DNA of 64,000 bases from Lycocorax pyrrhopterus obiensis (Eukaryota; Chordata; Aves; Passeriformes; Paradisaeidae), in NCBI GenBank assembly GCA_014706295.1, contig JACSVZ010000007.1, positions 33,695,875 through 33,759,874 of the forward strand. Direction: 5' to 3'. Numbering within the stretch: position 1 is the first letter of the stretch; each line of letters starts with the position of its first letter. Below the pieces are notes generated by a model. That model worked only from the letters and a program-made list of their open reading frames with translations, was not told where the DNA came from and searched no databases. Made by a program: the position numbers and the translations under genes. Below are positions 25,711 through 39,569 of this stretch, piece after piece.

Positions 25711-25721
25711 AAAAGCAGCAC

Positions 25722-25741
25722 GGGCGGGGGGAGGGAGAGGG
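25722..25741 (+). other. G-quadruplex-type motif
   Basis: G runs at 25722-25724, 25726-25731, 25733-25735 and 25739-25741 with loops of 1 to 3 bases; fits the canonical rule on the sense strand. It sits between two candidate regulatory blocks. Confidence 0.75.
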
Positions 25742-25929
25742 AACACTTCCTTTGGTTAAAGACATTCACAACTTTTAAAAAATGTGAGTCTTTGAAAATT
25801 AGAAAAAAAAAGTTCACCCATATGCTCTGTAAAGATTAAACCTGGAGCCTGATAGAACTGCACAATCACCTTCTTTTGTTAGCACTTCTTGTCCATGTTG
25901 AACTGCAAAGAAAAAAAGGTGGAAAGCAA

Positions 25930-26470
25930 GCCTGCTACAGATGTGACTGGCTATGAATATTCATGAATGCCATTGCTCCTCCTTTTCTACTGGCATCCAA
26001 GCCATTCTGATCTCCCTCTCTTTTTTCCTCTTCTCCTTTCCATTCCCTTTCCTTCCTCAAGACTGAACAAGACTGCAGTTTTATTTCGGTAACAGCCTGG
26101 TACGATACAGTTATCAGTGGCCTCCGAAGCCTTTTATTTCCATTAAAAAAAAAAAAAGGAAAAAAAAAACAAAGGAAAAAAGAAAAAAATTGTAATTATC
26201 CACAGTTTTATGAATCCACCTCCCCTTAATGTTCATTATTTAAACCAGCAGCAATTACAAGTTCAAAGGGGTTTAGAGGGCCAGCAACCCGCATAATCAC
26301 TGCCAAATTAAGCGGGACTCATTCGTCACAGAAGAGTACACTCTGAGCAGTGAATCATGCATGCAGTGACAGGCACTGATTTACATAAAGACGAAATCTG
26401 TGCCCTCTAGGGCTGAGTGTTACTTTATCTCAGTGGCCCTGTGATATATGCATTTTCTTTTGGTGTTAGG
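25930..26470. promoter_or_regulatory. Candidate enhancer with homeodomain and MEIS-type cores
   Basis: GAATATTCATGAATGC near 25955, GTAATTATCC near 26191, GCAATTACAA at 26251-26260, CCGCATAATCACTGCC near 26288 and a TGACAG MEIS core at 26367-26372 within GCAGTGACAGGC. An A-rich run (26145-26190) divides it. Of the blocks here, 26190-26460 reads most like deeply conserved vertebrate non-coding DNA. The TGACAG core would allow feedback by MEIS itself, but a six-base motif is common by chance. Confidence 0.45.
26145..26190 (+). repeat. A-rich low-complexity run
   Basis: Runs of A with scattered G and C. No retroelement body seen upstream. Confidence 0.85.
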
Positions 26471-26696
26471 ATGGTTCAGAGACTGATGCTGTCTAATACA
26501 TTATATTTTATTCTCACTAGCATCACTACTACTGCCTAATAAATACTAATAAAATACTGCCTACACTAATTCATGCATATGTGTATTTAACTAACAATAA
26601 TCAAAACTTCAAGGCTCTTGAGTTTTTAAAAGCAAAGTTTTGTCCAGAAAAAAAGCCCTTTTCTAATCTGTTTACAATACTTATGAAACTCTTGAG

Positions 26697-26712
26697 TTTT
26701 TTTTTTTTTTTT
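26697..26712 (+). repeat. T16 homopolymer
   Basis: Sixteen consecutive T after CTTGAG. Confidence 0.9.
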
Positions 26713-26830
26713 CTGTCACCAATTTGCAGGTCAAACACTCATTCTTGAAAAAGACTACTTTTATTCTCCACTGCTCCCACTCCCTCCCCTGCCCCCCGCA
26801 GTGATTTAACATAATATTTTTTGAGTCGTT

Positions 26831-26862
26831 GTAAGTACTTGTACATGTAAGTACATGTACAG
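26831..26862 (+). repeat. 16-base tandem duplication
   Basis: GTAAGTACTTGTACAT is followed directly by GTAAGTACATGTACAG (14 of 16 identical). Both are rich in GTAC/ATGT palindromes. Confidence 0.8.
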
Positions 26863-26869
26863 TGTCAGA

Positions 26870-29800
26870 GGCTGAGACTGAATGTATTACTTTATCCCTT
26901 GTTTGCTGGCTATCCAACGTGTTTTAAGTCAGTGTGATTCCTCCTGACAGAGACATGCTGTAGGGTTTGGAAAAGTTATGTCCATTAAGGGCATCTATAC
27001 ATCTGACAGTGGAACACGAATCTTTTTGGTTAGAAAAGTGTCTCTTATTTTTATCATGCTACTCTGCCTCTGATAATGAACTGTTTAAAGATGCTTTTAT
27101 ATTCTGCTTGAAGACCGAGTTCTACGCAGTTCATTTGCCTACACCCACTCACACAGGCAAGGTGAATAGGTCTTGACCCTTCAGGTAGCAGATGTATCCA
27201 TGCAGGGAGTATCTGTAATCTGATACTACAATGAAACCAGAAAAGTAGTATTTGTGTGATCATTACTCACCTTTAGCTACGTTAGCTGCAACTCTTTTCT
27301 CCACCACAACAGGACTGTTGTATGGACAGTATATACAGTAGTTTGGAAATGGTACTTAACTCTCCTCCCTTAGGGGTGGCTCCTCAAAGTTTATTTAGAG
27401 ATGCACTAGCTACAATTTGTGAGCGGCCTCCTTAACATATAAAGGCACTTTACATAAAAGAGTTCAATTCCCAGCTGTCACTGAGACACAGAAGAGTGAC
27501 CCCAAAACATCTGTCTATGGCACCTTGACACAGATGCTGTTTCTACACCAGTTCTGGTGCAGAGAGGAGGTAGCTGGTGGTGTCAGAAAGCAACAGCTGT
27601 CTGATCAGCCCTTCTTTTGCTTTGACATGCTATTGCACTGAGGACTGTGCTGTAGATCTAGCATCTGTGGCTCTCCTCCAGTTGTGTAAGTCTGTCTGGT
27701 TTTGGTCCCATTAGGCAATTTCACTGGTGAAAAAGAGCAGCAGTGTTCTGTATGTGAATGCACAAGCTCATTTTTTGCACAATGTCACTTGCATATGAAA
27801 TAGATCCATATTGCATGTACAAATCACACAGGAAAATGTCACTGGCATATGTCATTGCACTTACTGTGCAAGTGACTGTGCATCCACCATGTCCACCTCA
27901 ACACTATGTCCTCTGATAGAAACTACTGAAGAATTTGAATAATTTAGGTGAAGTTACGACAAAGCCTAGTCACAGCAGCTTTTTAATTGGATTGGCTACA
28001 GTACGTTTAGAGAGGACTCTGAAGTTCTTATGGGCATAATTTAGGTATCACTTTTAGGTAGTAGTGTACATTACCAGGAAACAACTTTATGGTTGGTAGA
28101 TAGAAGCTGTACACAATCTCATACGGATGTAATTTATGCCAAAATCAGATTAAATGGATAGTTAGTGAAAGGGAGATTATAATGTGGACTAAGAGTTTTT
28201 TGTGAAGGTCAGTAAATGAAAGTGGAGTGAAGCTCTCATGTGATGGCAGCAGATTTATGTGAATTGACTGGTTTAGGTTTATTCTATTATGCATTATGGA
28301 GTTCATGAGTCACTGAAGTCTATACTAAGATCAATGTTTGCAATGTTATGTATCAAATAACTAATTTCTACCTTTTAATTTTATTAAATGCCTAAAAGAT
28401 GTTAAATTACTATTTAAATAGTGGAAATTCTTGAATGTTACATTATATTTTCAAAGAGCATAGAAAGTAATGTATTGATCAATGATGGAGAGATGTGGAA
28501 ATGAAAACCTTTTTGCTATATTGTATTCTTTTTTGCTTTATTGAATCAGGACAGTTTAATGTAAAGGACATGGCCTGTAGTAGTCAGAGTAGCATGTCGC
28601 AGCCTTTCTTTGGATATTTCTGACTTTAAATTTCCATGTGTTTATTGTGGTGTTCTACAGAAAAGTGAATTGCTGAAATATTTTAAATCATGTTCCCATG
28701 GAAGAGTTGTCCGAAAGGAGCTGCAAAGCCTTTGCCCCTGTAATTTCTCACTTTGAGCTCACTCATCTTCATCAGCAGTTTAAGATGTCAAATTTTGTTG
28801 ATCTGGCTTTTAAGAACTGCTGCAACAGGATTCATATTTTGTCAAAGTGCCAAACATTTTTGCCTTTAGAGTACAGGAGAGTAAATTAAGCCTGGTTTTG
28901 GATGGGTTTAGAAAAGAGCACATGGGCATGCCTGGAATTGAGACAGTGGAGTTGTCTCATCCACATCTACCTCATTTTAAATGTAAAAAACTAAGCTTTG
29001 GAACTGGTGGGACTTAGGAAGATAGTGGAATTGCAGGATGCTGGGTCCCAAGGCTCATTTCAGCAGTGGTCAACGCTCTTGGCCCTGAGGGAAAGGAAAA
29101 CAGTGAAAAGAAAGTGGCATTTTGATTTGAGATCTAATTTATGTAACTATATCCAAAAGTGTATCAGTATCACCTCAAACCCAGAAATCTGGGATTCATA
29201 GCAGTCTTGCAGAGGCATGGTGATTGCTGTAAGTTTTTGTGGTTTTTTTTAAACTTGGGTATACTTGCTTTCAGCCCTACCAACTGTGATGTGGCTGATA
29301 TGGTGAATATATTTAAGTACTTAACATGGAAAATATCTTATTTTCTTTCACTCTTGATCTTGTGCATCAGCTTTCAGATTTAATTTATTTTGATTTGTGT
29401 GTTTTACCTATGGATGTAGACTGTTGGGAAAGGCTTGGAGGATACAGCTGCTTTAATGATCAAATTTCCTTTCTCCTTGGTCTAGCCTGTATGAAATCTT
29501 GATGCAGTGTAAATAAATGTTCCTTTTACTGGACATGTTTCACACACTGTAGTGAAGTTATATGCATCCACATACGTTGTTAGGAAAAACTTAACATGCC
29601 ACCGATGTGCAGTGAGGGAGAGTTAACTGTGTAGATGCCCCAAGACTACACCAGTGACTGGAGCACCCTGTAGTGGTCATATGAATCCATCTTGAATGAA
29701 AAATAAAAACAGGTTTTCACCCAATAGCCTAAGGTAAAATCCGTGTGTTAATAAATATGTGCAGATGAATGAGATATTTTTCTGTCTTTATCATTTATAA

Positions 29801-32420
29801 ATCTTGGGACTGTAGATATAGGGACAGACATCTAGGAAAGATTAAAAATTAAATTGGCATATGTTTTACCATAACTGATAAGCACATGTTGTGTTTTTCT
29901 ATGCAGATGTATCTTGTTTTGCAGTCCAGAAGCATTCCCAGAAGGGAACATGACTGAGCCTCTTTTCTTCCCAAGGGAATGGGGCTTTTTTCACCTCCCC
30001 TACACTGCCACCACCTTGTGTTGCATTAGCCAGAGGCTTTTCCTGGCCCTGCAAACATCAGTTCTCCTTTGAGCAGCTTTTTCTAATGCCACCTCTCAGT
30101 CCAGCAAAGCATCCATGTCCTTTGCCCCTGTGCCCTGGCCACAGGAAGATTAGAGGGGCAAAGTCTTCACTTGGTGCTAATGATATAGTTCCAATGAAAT
30201 CCAGCTTTTGCTGGCAAGCCTAATATGTAGACTGAAGAACACTGACTTTTTATACTGGCGTGTTTGGCCTAGGCCCCTACTTCTGCTCAGAAATTAATGA
30301 TCTGCATTTTTTGAATGCCACAAAAGGCACCGTTAAAATGTTGATTTCCACTTTTACTGAATTTAGCTCTGAAGGAATCGGTGCCTGCAGTGGCTGGATA
30401 ACAATACAGTTTTCTTTAGCTGCTATGTATAAATTCACAGATACCCCAACAAAATTGTTTGATGCACCTTTAGAATCTGTTTCAAACTCGATCTCAAAAG
30501 AAAGTAGGAAAGTGGGTCCTGTGTTGGCACAATACAATGGTCACTGTACAGTGAAGAATTAACACTGAGATTAGTAAATACCCCTAAATTGGGCATGCAC
30601 ATATCAAGCTACATCCAGAGCACATATGTGCTCCATTGATTTCTAGATGCACTTCTGAAGAGTCTGTTATCAGCCAGGAGATTTACAGCGTCTCTGAGAG
30701 TCCTCCAGTTTATACTGTTTTGACTGAGGCTCTTGTAGCCCCTGACAGTTCCTGGAATCAGGGAATGACAAAAGTCACCTCATCTTCACCATACTTATGC
30801 ACTGAGAACAATTTTTTGGAGCCATTTTTTTCTGAAATGTAAATCCTTTGATTTCCTCTGACACTTATTGATGCTTACTTAGGTGACTTGTCCAGAAACC
30901 AACCATGCAGAAGAATTCAGGGCTTTTTTTTTTTTCTTTTTGGCTTCTAGCCAATATCCAGAAATCATGCTTTAAAAAACCAGTCCATGTCATCTAAAAG
31001 AAAAAGAGCATAATCCCTTTCCAGATGTTAATTATTTCATGTTATTTTGCAGCTAAGTTTTTTTATGCTAATTATCTACACCTTCAGGGTTTTTTAATTG
31101 TTTTTTTTTAAAGTCAGTATCTGTAATATCTGTACTAAAAAACAACCTAAAAGAGTTTTTACAATTTTCCAGCAAATGGCAGACGTCATTTTTAACTCTT
31201 AGAAACTTCAAGAAGGATTTAAAATTATTTTTGACAGTGGGTTAGCATGAGTGAAAGTCTTTATCTAAAGATCCCACCTGACTTTCTGAAGCACTTAAAA
31301 TATTACCAGAAAATTTGTTTCTGTGGCTTATTGTAGAAATAAGTGGATATGTGAATAAAGTTTCTGGTGGAAAGGAATGCTAAACAAAAGGGTTTAAAGA
31401 TGATAATTAAGTTTTCTTTTGCTTTTGGTTGTGTTTCTAAAACCAAAGTTCAATATTAATACGCTGAGAGCAGTGATCATGCCTATATTTAAGAAACCCT
31501 TTCTTTCCTGTTTATTGATGGTAAACTAGCTAGATTTTTAACTGTTTGAATGAATATCAGAGAAGGGAGGTGAAGCAAGGCTGTGACTTCACTATACATA
31601 TTTATTGATGACTTCAATAGCATTTTACCTTCTAGTCTCATGACTTTACCTCCAGTTGCAAACACCATTTCTGCTACTGGACTTCAGTTAGGTTTGTGTC
31701 CCATCTCATAAACACCATGGCCTCAGTTGGTGTCATGACCCTTTGGTTAGGCACCACTGTCCTACATCATTGTGCCTGACCAGCCTGGGATATGAATCCA
31801 GATTGATTTATTCTGTGAAGGTTTAGAGTAGACAAGCATCCACTTTGTTTTCCTATGTTATGCAAAATATAATTTTCCAGGTAGATACAAGTAACATTGA
31901 CAATAAAACAATTAAAGAAATAGATTTCTTTTTTTTTTTTAATTGAGGCTACCATTCCTTTTTAGTGTTCCTTCTGTAGACTATTCTGAAACTAATTCAC
32001 AGCTGTACAAATGATAGTTGAATGTATTTATCTGTGTATGTAGCTTAAATGACTGTTGTTAACTGTATGCTATTAGGAATACCACCATGTGTACTGTTAG
32101 AGAAGCTATATATCTGATAAACTCAAGTCCCTAAATACAGTGTATTGATAACAGATGTTAGCAGTTTTCCTATGTACCTTGCTTAAATTCTATGATATAA
32201 AAAATGTTAGATCCTAAAATCATTAATGTTCATTGTGTATTTGAGAGATACTTCAAGACTGAGGTCTCCAGGCTTAGGATACGACCAGGTGGGACTGATC
32301 CAAGATCTGTAGAGACAGTGTAATGTAAGGTGTTGCCATACTGATGAAATAACTGGGATACATATCAAAAACCCCAACTGCTCAATCAGCATAACAGCAT
32401 TTTACATGCATCATTGTTTA
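26870..32420. other. Long intron stretch with no gene seen
   Basis: Chance frames only; 30260-30562 (+) and 30277-30537 (-) overlap on opposite strands without a recognisable domain. A small homeodomain-rich part lies at about 31035-31080 (GTTAATTATTTC, ATGCTAATTATC). No transposon recognised. Confidence 0.55.
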
Positions 32421-32429
32421 AGAGTTTTT

Positions 32430-32800
32430 CCTATAAGGAAACATTAACTTTCGTTTTTTAGCCTACGTTAGAAGACAACAAACTGGAGTATCTGTGCAGC
32501 TGCTACAGTACTGCAAATGAAAAGCACTAAGGTTAGTGTTTGAGCTGCAGGGAAAAATCCCAAAAACAGCAGGACAGCACTTACATCGAATTTAACGTTG
32601 TCAGATCATTTGGTTTCACCAGAACTGCTTTGGTTTACTTTCCTCAGAGCAGTTTAAAAGTTGTTTAGCCTTTCAGGAGTTTCTACTCACTTCCTAATCG
32701 GAAGGAACAAAGTCAAACCTATGGAAACTACGTATGCAATTGGCAAGGATTTCAAAATTGGTGTGTCCTTTGGTTCGCAGACTAAGCTTGACCTATATAT
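32430..32800. promoter_or_regulatory. Candidate conserved non-coding block
   Basis: Repeat-free sequence with TACTGCAAATGAAAAGCAC near 32509, TACGTATGCAATTGGCAAGG near 32730 and CCTTTGGTTCGCAG near 32767. Texture-based. Confidence 0.3.
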
Positions 32801-35800
32801 ATAGACACACGTGTGATTCATTAATGGTAACAGGGAATCTTCTGATATGACTTCTCATGCATGTCTCATACAAATAAAATAAATTGTGTAGTCTTTTGAC
32901 ATGATTTATATACTTAGGACTTGATCCAATTCTCAAAAAAAATAATGGAGAGTCATCTTTGAGAACTAAAGCCAACAAAGATAGTTAAAAGCTTTCAGTA
33001 TGGAAAGAGTAGGCTTGAATTTTGGCAACGCTGTTTTGGTTTAGCAGATAAATATTTTAATTAAGTTGCCCTTGAAGATAGCAGAGATGCCTAAAGACTG
33101 ACATCTCTCTGCTTAAACACCAGCAAGAGTCATTGAAATGAAAGAGGGAACCAAGCCTTTCCACAGGGTCTAGCATCAAACCTGTCTTACAAGTTACTCT
33201 GCTGAAATGCTCTTCAGCACTTTCAGCTGAGACAGACAGAAAATGTGTCAACAGGGTTGTGGGCAGGGTATGCAAGGCAAACATTTGTGCACAGAGCCCA
33301 GGATTTTAAAAGAGCTCAGTGAAAGTGGTGAGCACTATTGAAAAGTTATCTGTTGACATCGTGGTTGGTTCTAAACCTGGCCATGGGAGTACATTTGAAA
33401 TTATTTTCATATAGGTCACTCAATGCAGCCACTGAGTGAAAGATTCACTGATTTGACTCAAATTCAAGTCAGTGTCAGAGCAGAAATATAAGAACCTAAA
33501 GACACGTGCACATGCAGTGCAGCACGACTTTGGAAGTCTTTTGACAAATTTATAAGAAGGCCTCATCTTCAAGTATTTACATGGAAAGTGAATGGGGAAG
33601 TTCTTTTTAATGAATCTCTGGATCAGTACTATATCAACATGTAGTATGTTAGATTTCTACAAAGGCTATTTTTATTATATTTGTATTTAACATATGCTAA
33701 CATAATAGACATACAGCTATTTTGAGGGGAGATTTTTTTTTTGATGAGCAGTAAAGATAAATGTTCCTCTGGATGAAGGGAGGGATGGAAAGCTGTAGAG
33801 CACTCAGTGTGATAAGTATTAGAGAGGTAAGACTTGAGATAGGAATGCAACACTGGAATTATTTAGATAACTTGTCTTGAAGTTTCTAAGCCATCAAAAA
33901 AGATAACAAATATCAAGTGAAATATTTATGCTTCAGTTGCATACCGTGTACAGTTGGAAGATAGTTCAGCCTTTTTCTTTTAATTTTTGTTGGGCAAACA
34001 GGTTTTCAGATACTGGATCCCTGAAGGCAGTGGTCAAAATTAAGGAACTACTGAAACTGAATATTTAGGAAGTTTGGGCTATGGCAGCAGTATGCAGTTT
34101 ATATTGCAATATTTTGTGACAGAAATATTGCAAGTGGGGTTCTCAGAGATCACTGAGACAAGAGCAAAGTTCTCTCATTAACCAGCTATATATGCATACT
34201 TTTGCATATTCAAAAACCAAATACAACTTCAGATTTGCCTGGTGTACTGTTATGACCTCATAAACAGACAATAGCTAGGCTCAAAAAACACTTTATAGGT
34301 TGCTAAGTGAAGGACTTTGACAGTAGAGAATGCCAGATATTTTCTTCATTCTCAGTTCCACTCTCTATCGCCTTTGTGGTGAATGAATCCTGTATCCTTC
34401 CACTGGAAGGAGAGAAAATTTTATGTATTCATACAATTAAAGACTGCATCAAGTTTTGTATATACAGTGGGTATTTTCCTGGGGCAAAGAAGCGGCATTT
34501 CCCCAGTCCAGTGATGTGATTGCTGCTGAGTTTTAGGTCTACCACAACAAAAATAACATATTTAAAAAAACCCCCAACTACAAATTTTTAAATCTTGTTA
34601 GCATCCCTAACTGCAGGAACCATCAACGTGTGCTAGCATGGTACAGTACACTACTGTGCAGGAATATTCACTCACCACTTAAATGCAGATACTACTGTGA
34701 TACCTTCCACTCTTAACAAAGCCCAGAAAGTACAAAACAACATAGCACAGAAGCAAGGGTAAACACAACACCCTGTGAAGTTGGAGGAGGAAACTTAGAT
34801 AGGCAATGGGGCCTTAGTGAGGACTCTATGGTTAACATTTGTACTTTATAATTTTCAAAGTGTTTTGCAGACTTTACCAAGAAATTATAGTTATCATAAT
34901 AGAATTTTGCCCCTTAACACCTTTTCAGTCAGATAACGTGGGGAGAATATTTTTTAAATTGTGTTGGAAAAAAAATTGTGGAATGTCCCACCTGATATCC
35001 TTAAGGTCCAATCCACATGATTCTCACTAAATCCATAGGATATGACAGTGCCAAGTAACTAAGAAAATCAGATTGCTGATTTGATTATAACTAAGATGTT
35101 GTTGTTAGGTCTTTGTCTTTACACAGATTTGTGCAGCACCGAATGTAATGATGAATCTTTGTTGGCAACCTTGAACTACAGTGGTTAAGAATAATGAAGG
35201 ATCAAAGATGAACTCACGTGCCTGATTTTAGACAATACTGAGAGAAAATATCATGCTGACTTTCCACCAGCACATTAAAAAAGAGAAAAATATTAACTTT
35301 TTTTCCAGACTGGCATGTCATGAATTGAGAAAACTGGACAAGAGACTACATTTATGCTTCCCTTTCTCATTGTCCTTCTTACTCCAAAATAAACTGTTTT
35401 TCTTAACTTTTCTCTCTTCTGTTTGCTTTGCGGGACTCAGAACTATCTGTCCAGCAGCTGTTGGAGGTTCAGGTGGAACCTTTTCACCCACCAGCATTTC
35501 TGCATATTCTTCTGTGGCAAGTAAATATTTCCCTTGCACATCTCTCCATCAAAATATTGTTTCTACCTTCAAAAAGGTTCACTTCTCAAAAGGGTCACTA
35601 ATTTCAGAATTGCTAAGTTTCCTCCTCCTACTTTCATACAGACAATGAGAATTCTAGTGGCATATTGGTTTTTTGATATGATCATATATAAATGAGAAAA
35701 GATTTTGGGTATTATTCACCAATAATGTGTGAAAAACCAAGTGACCAATGGAAACAAATCACGTGATAATGATCATGTAGGAATTGTGAATTGGAATCTC

Positions 35801-37850
35801 AGGATAAGAGATCAATAGAAAGTCTCATCAGACTGTCAGTATAGAGGTCTGTTGACTACACAGCCTTCTTTCCCACAGCCATCTGGAAATTCACAGGCTC
35901 CATTAACTTCCAAGGGTAGATTATCAAAACAGGTGCATTGCACTGTCAAGAAAGAAATACCCTGAACAGAAACTGAAAAATACTGTGGGCAGTCTGTGTG
36001 AATTCCTTTGTCCTCCAAACTACAGATGTAACAGAAATAATACATCAGGTCATGCTCTAATCTGGGGCGGTCAGTTGGAGCACAATCTATGCAAAACAAG
36101 CTTAATTGTAATTATGAAAGCTAGAAATTCTGAAATAAACTGGAAGTATTATTAACAGTAGAACAACGGTATAGCAACAAACAAAAGCAATTTAAACAAC
36201 TCCATCAGCTCAAAAAGGGCTTTAATATTAATAGAGCACAAATTTCTGAACTTCACTTCCCTGAAAAGTCTTGGTTTGGAAATTACTGTGAAAGCTGAAG
36301 ATAATATGTATATAGAAAAGTACCTCAGATGAATAAACAAAATACTGAGGCAAATGTATGTTAGAATTTTTATAATCTCTATAGTTGTTGTTGTTATATG
36401 TGTCTATTTACATTTCAGTGAATGAAAGTAGCTGGTTTTACTGCCTTTGTTTTTTACACAGCAAATTTAAATGTAGAAAAGTCTGTCTGCAGTTGTATGT
36501 CAGAATCCACAGCACTTGTAGAGAGTCCCATTGAAATCCAAATATGGATATGGGAGATCAAGTTGAAATCTGTCGGAGGGGGAGCAATATGACTTCATTG
36601 CCCTCTATCGCCATTCTTTTTTTTGGCTGCCTTGCAGTGAATAATCAACTGAACTTGGATGGCAAAGAGAAGTTGCTATATAGGCTGCTGAGCTCTACAG
36701 CTAGCAGACCTGCCAAGTCTTAAACACTGAGAAAGAGACATTTGTCTGACTTCTTTCACACTGTCCCAAGTATTTTCAGAAAACAAGTCATGCACTTGCA
36801 GCTTTACTTTTGGGCCCCACAATTTCTGTTCTGCTTCATGATCCCTTGTGCCAGACAGACCTAGAGACACTTAGCTGTAGCCTGGGCCATGGGAAATCAC
36901 GGAGTGGGAGAGAAACTGCAGCACAGGACTGCTCTTTAGAAGCATAAATTTAGCAATCAAAAGGCCCCTGACAGAGACATATCTGGAACATGGACTTTCT
37001 GCTGTTATGTGAGGGGCTGCATGCCTCCCACACAACTCTTCCCCTTTTTCTTGTTTTGCAGTGACCTGACATGCAGGGTCACATGCACAGAGGCCTTGGG
37101 AAGTTGAAGGGTCTACGATGTCACTATATAGCTGGGAAGAATATGCTTCTTGTATAAATATTAAGATCACAGGTATGGGATTAATTCCTGTGCTTTCAAA
37201 AAGCACTAAACCTGAGCTCAAGTAAGTGAAAATAGATTTCAGGCAACCTTCTGCAGCAGGAAGCATGGCCTGAGAGTTAGCACTGAGACTTCATTTAATT
37301 ATCTCATAATCAGAGTAATAGTCTCTTTTGCCATGGTCTAGAGGGGAAACAGTCTTCCTAGGTTAAGTTTCTGGGAGCTCTCATGGGTGCTGATATCCAT
37401 CACAACCCTCTGGCATCTCCTCAGCACATGCCATAAGCAGTTGACATAGCACTGAAAACAGTAGAAATGAACTATTGAGCAGCTAATATGATCATCTCTT
37501 TTTTTTGAGTCTGTCTTTGTCCTTCATTCACGTCCTCTTCGTGATGTCAAATGAGTTTTCTGAGCTTAAAATGAATGCTAGCAAGGACAAAATACATACA
37601 CTAATGATATATATGTTCAAAAAATTTTAGAAATAATTTTGTACCTAACCAACATCAAGTATTAGAAAGAACTGTGAGGAGCAATGCTGAAAATGTTTTT
37701 CTTCTGGTTTGGGATACTGAGTCTAGTCAATAGAGATCCTTTATTGAGCTTTCCATACCTTCCTTTAGACACCACATTGGAGACAACAGTGCAAGGGCCC
37801 ATTATCTCACATGAGAGCACGAGAGATGGTGAAAATACGACAGTAGTTAA
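32800..37850. other. Long intron stretch with no gene seen
   Basis: Frames at 35253-35648, 36871-37266 and others show no domain. A compact block at 36540-36690 (TGCCCTCTATCGCCATTC, GTGAATAATCAACTGAAC) could be regulatory, but support is weak. Confidence 0.55.
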
Positions 37851-37859
37851 CATCTTTTG

Positions 37860-38338
37860 AGCTCTGTTTCCTGGATTCCATTTTGAGCTATTTTTCCAGT
37901 ACATAGTGGAGAAAGTCCAATGAAGGGCCATGAAGATGGTTAAGGGACTGGAACATCTTGGTCCGCACAAAGAAAGGCTGAGAGAGCTGAGACTTTAGCC
38001 TAGAGAAGAAAGGGCGCAGGGGGAATTTCATCAATGTATATGAATACCTGAAGGGAAGGTGCAAAAATGAAGAGAAACACTCTCTTTTCAGTGGTTCCCA
38101 AGGACAGGACCAGAGATAATAGGCAGAAACTGAAACACAGGAAACATTCTGTGAGGGTGACTGAGCGCTGGCATAAGTTGCCCAGGGAGGTTGTGGAGTC
38201 TCCATCCTTGGAGGTATTCAAAAGTCATCTGGACCTGGTTCTGGGAAACCAGCTCTAGATGACCCTGCCTGAGCATAGGGGTCAGACCAGATAACCTCCA
38301 CATATCCTTTCCAACCGCAACCATTCTGTGATTCTGTG
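37860..38338 (+). repeat. CR1 LINE, truncated 3' end
   Basis: Follows the CR1 3' region in order: GGGCCATGAAGATGGTTAAG, GGACTGGAACATCTTG, GAGAGCTGAGACTTTAGCC, CTCTTTTCAGTGGTTCCCA, GTTGCCCAGGGAGGTTGTGG, AGTCTCCATCCTTGGAGGTA, ending in two ATTCTGTG octamers (38323-38330, 38331-38338). Compared with usual copies it appears to lack some 25 bases before GTGAGGGTGACTGAG (about 38150). The 5' edge is uncertain. CR1 copies are typically 5'-truncated like this. It supports an avian or other sauropsid genome. Open frames here (for example 38067-38258) are non-functional. Confidence 0.93.
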
Positions 38339-38344
38339 AATATT

Positions 38345-39560
38345 AATGCTTTTTTTGAGTGTCTTAATTTAATTTGTTATTTTCTCATTCATTATGCTTT
38401 ACACTGGGGGAAAGTTGGTGTTTGCATTTATTTGGTTTGTTTTACTCTGTTTTGTTTTCTAAACCATGTGCCAAAATGAATTTCATTTCAGAAAGGGAGC
38501 CCCATAGCTATTTTTAGAGGATGTCTACCTCTTGCATGTTCTGCAGGCTTAGAAGACCTTTCTTCAGGAAGGTGCACTGCCTCCCCGTACTGTTAGTTAT
38601 TGCTTTCAAGAAACCAAGAGAAGATTTCCCTCCCACCACAGCAATGTGAGCTAAGCTGTAAATGCAAAAGTAGCACATAACATTTGGACTCACTTGTCAA
38701 CAATAGCCTAGGCATTCAGGGGTGTACCAGAGAATGCTGTGGTACTGGGAAAAATGGGAATTTTGTGTGGCAGTAACCCCAAAATCTGTGCAGTTTGTGG
38801 CAATTGGAGAGATGTACTGGGGAGGCAGTGGAGAGAAAGATAGGAAAGGATGCAGCTGGATTTCTGAAAGGCATGTTTACTGCTAAACCTCTACCTGGCA
38901 ACTTTCTGAAGAGGGAGAAGCACAGCTTTGGGCAAGGGAGCTGTGGGCAAGCAATGAGCAAGCATTTATAGAAAAATCACCTGGTCAAAAAATGAGGAAG
39001 TTGAAGTCTGAGGTGTCCTAGGTGTGTATGTATTGTGCACATACTCTGTATATATATATAGCACAGGTATGTGCATTGGTCATCAAGAGCAGGGGAGTGC
39101 AAAGAGGAAGAGTGTGGTAATTTTTTCACTACAGCATGCATCTTAAATTAATCTAGATGCTCGGGCAAATCAGCAAAGACTCATCAATCAATACCAGATT
39201 AGCTTTACCTTGTTCAAGTAGTATAGCACACAGGAAAATTTATCAGGGTTAAGTCCTATCGAGTCCTATTTAAAAGTTCTAGATTTTTCCATCCAGACAT
39301 TTCATCGCTTTGCTCACATAGACTTCCAAAGAATTTATCCTGAGGGGCTATTTCTTCTTGCATTGCAGTTACAAGGCATTAGTTCATGCACTGCCGGTAT
39401 GTCAAAACGTGTAGCTGATAACTTGGTTACATCATTAGTTATTCCTACCTCAGGTGGAAAAAAAATAGCTGTCTTAAAGCACTGCTCAGTGTGTGTGTTC
39501 TGCAGATTCTCACAGAGGGACCTGTGGTTACCTCAGCCTGATGATTGCTCTGCATTCTTC
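38345..39560. other. Intron stretch with no gene seen
   Basis: Contains a short TA repeat near 39049-39060. Nothing else recognised. Confidence 0.55.
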
Positions 39561-39569
39561 TGATGTAGA

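Noticed and set aside
26697..26712. T16 run as the tail of an antisense retroelement
   Set aside because: No element body or target-site duplication recognised next to it.
30260..30562. Frames of 100 and 86 codons overlapping on both strands
   Set aside because: No domain, no splice evidence; low stop density by chance.
38067..38258. 63-codon frame that looks protein-like
   Set aside because: Lies inside the CR1 3' end and reproduces the peptide expected from many CR1 copies.
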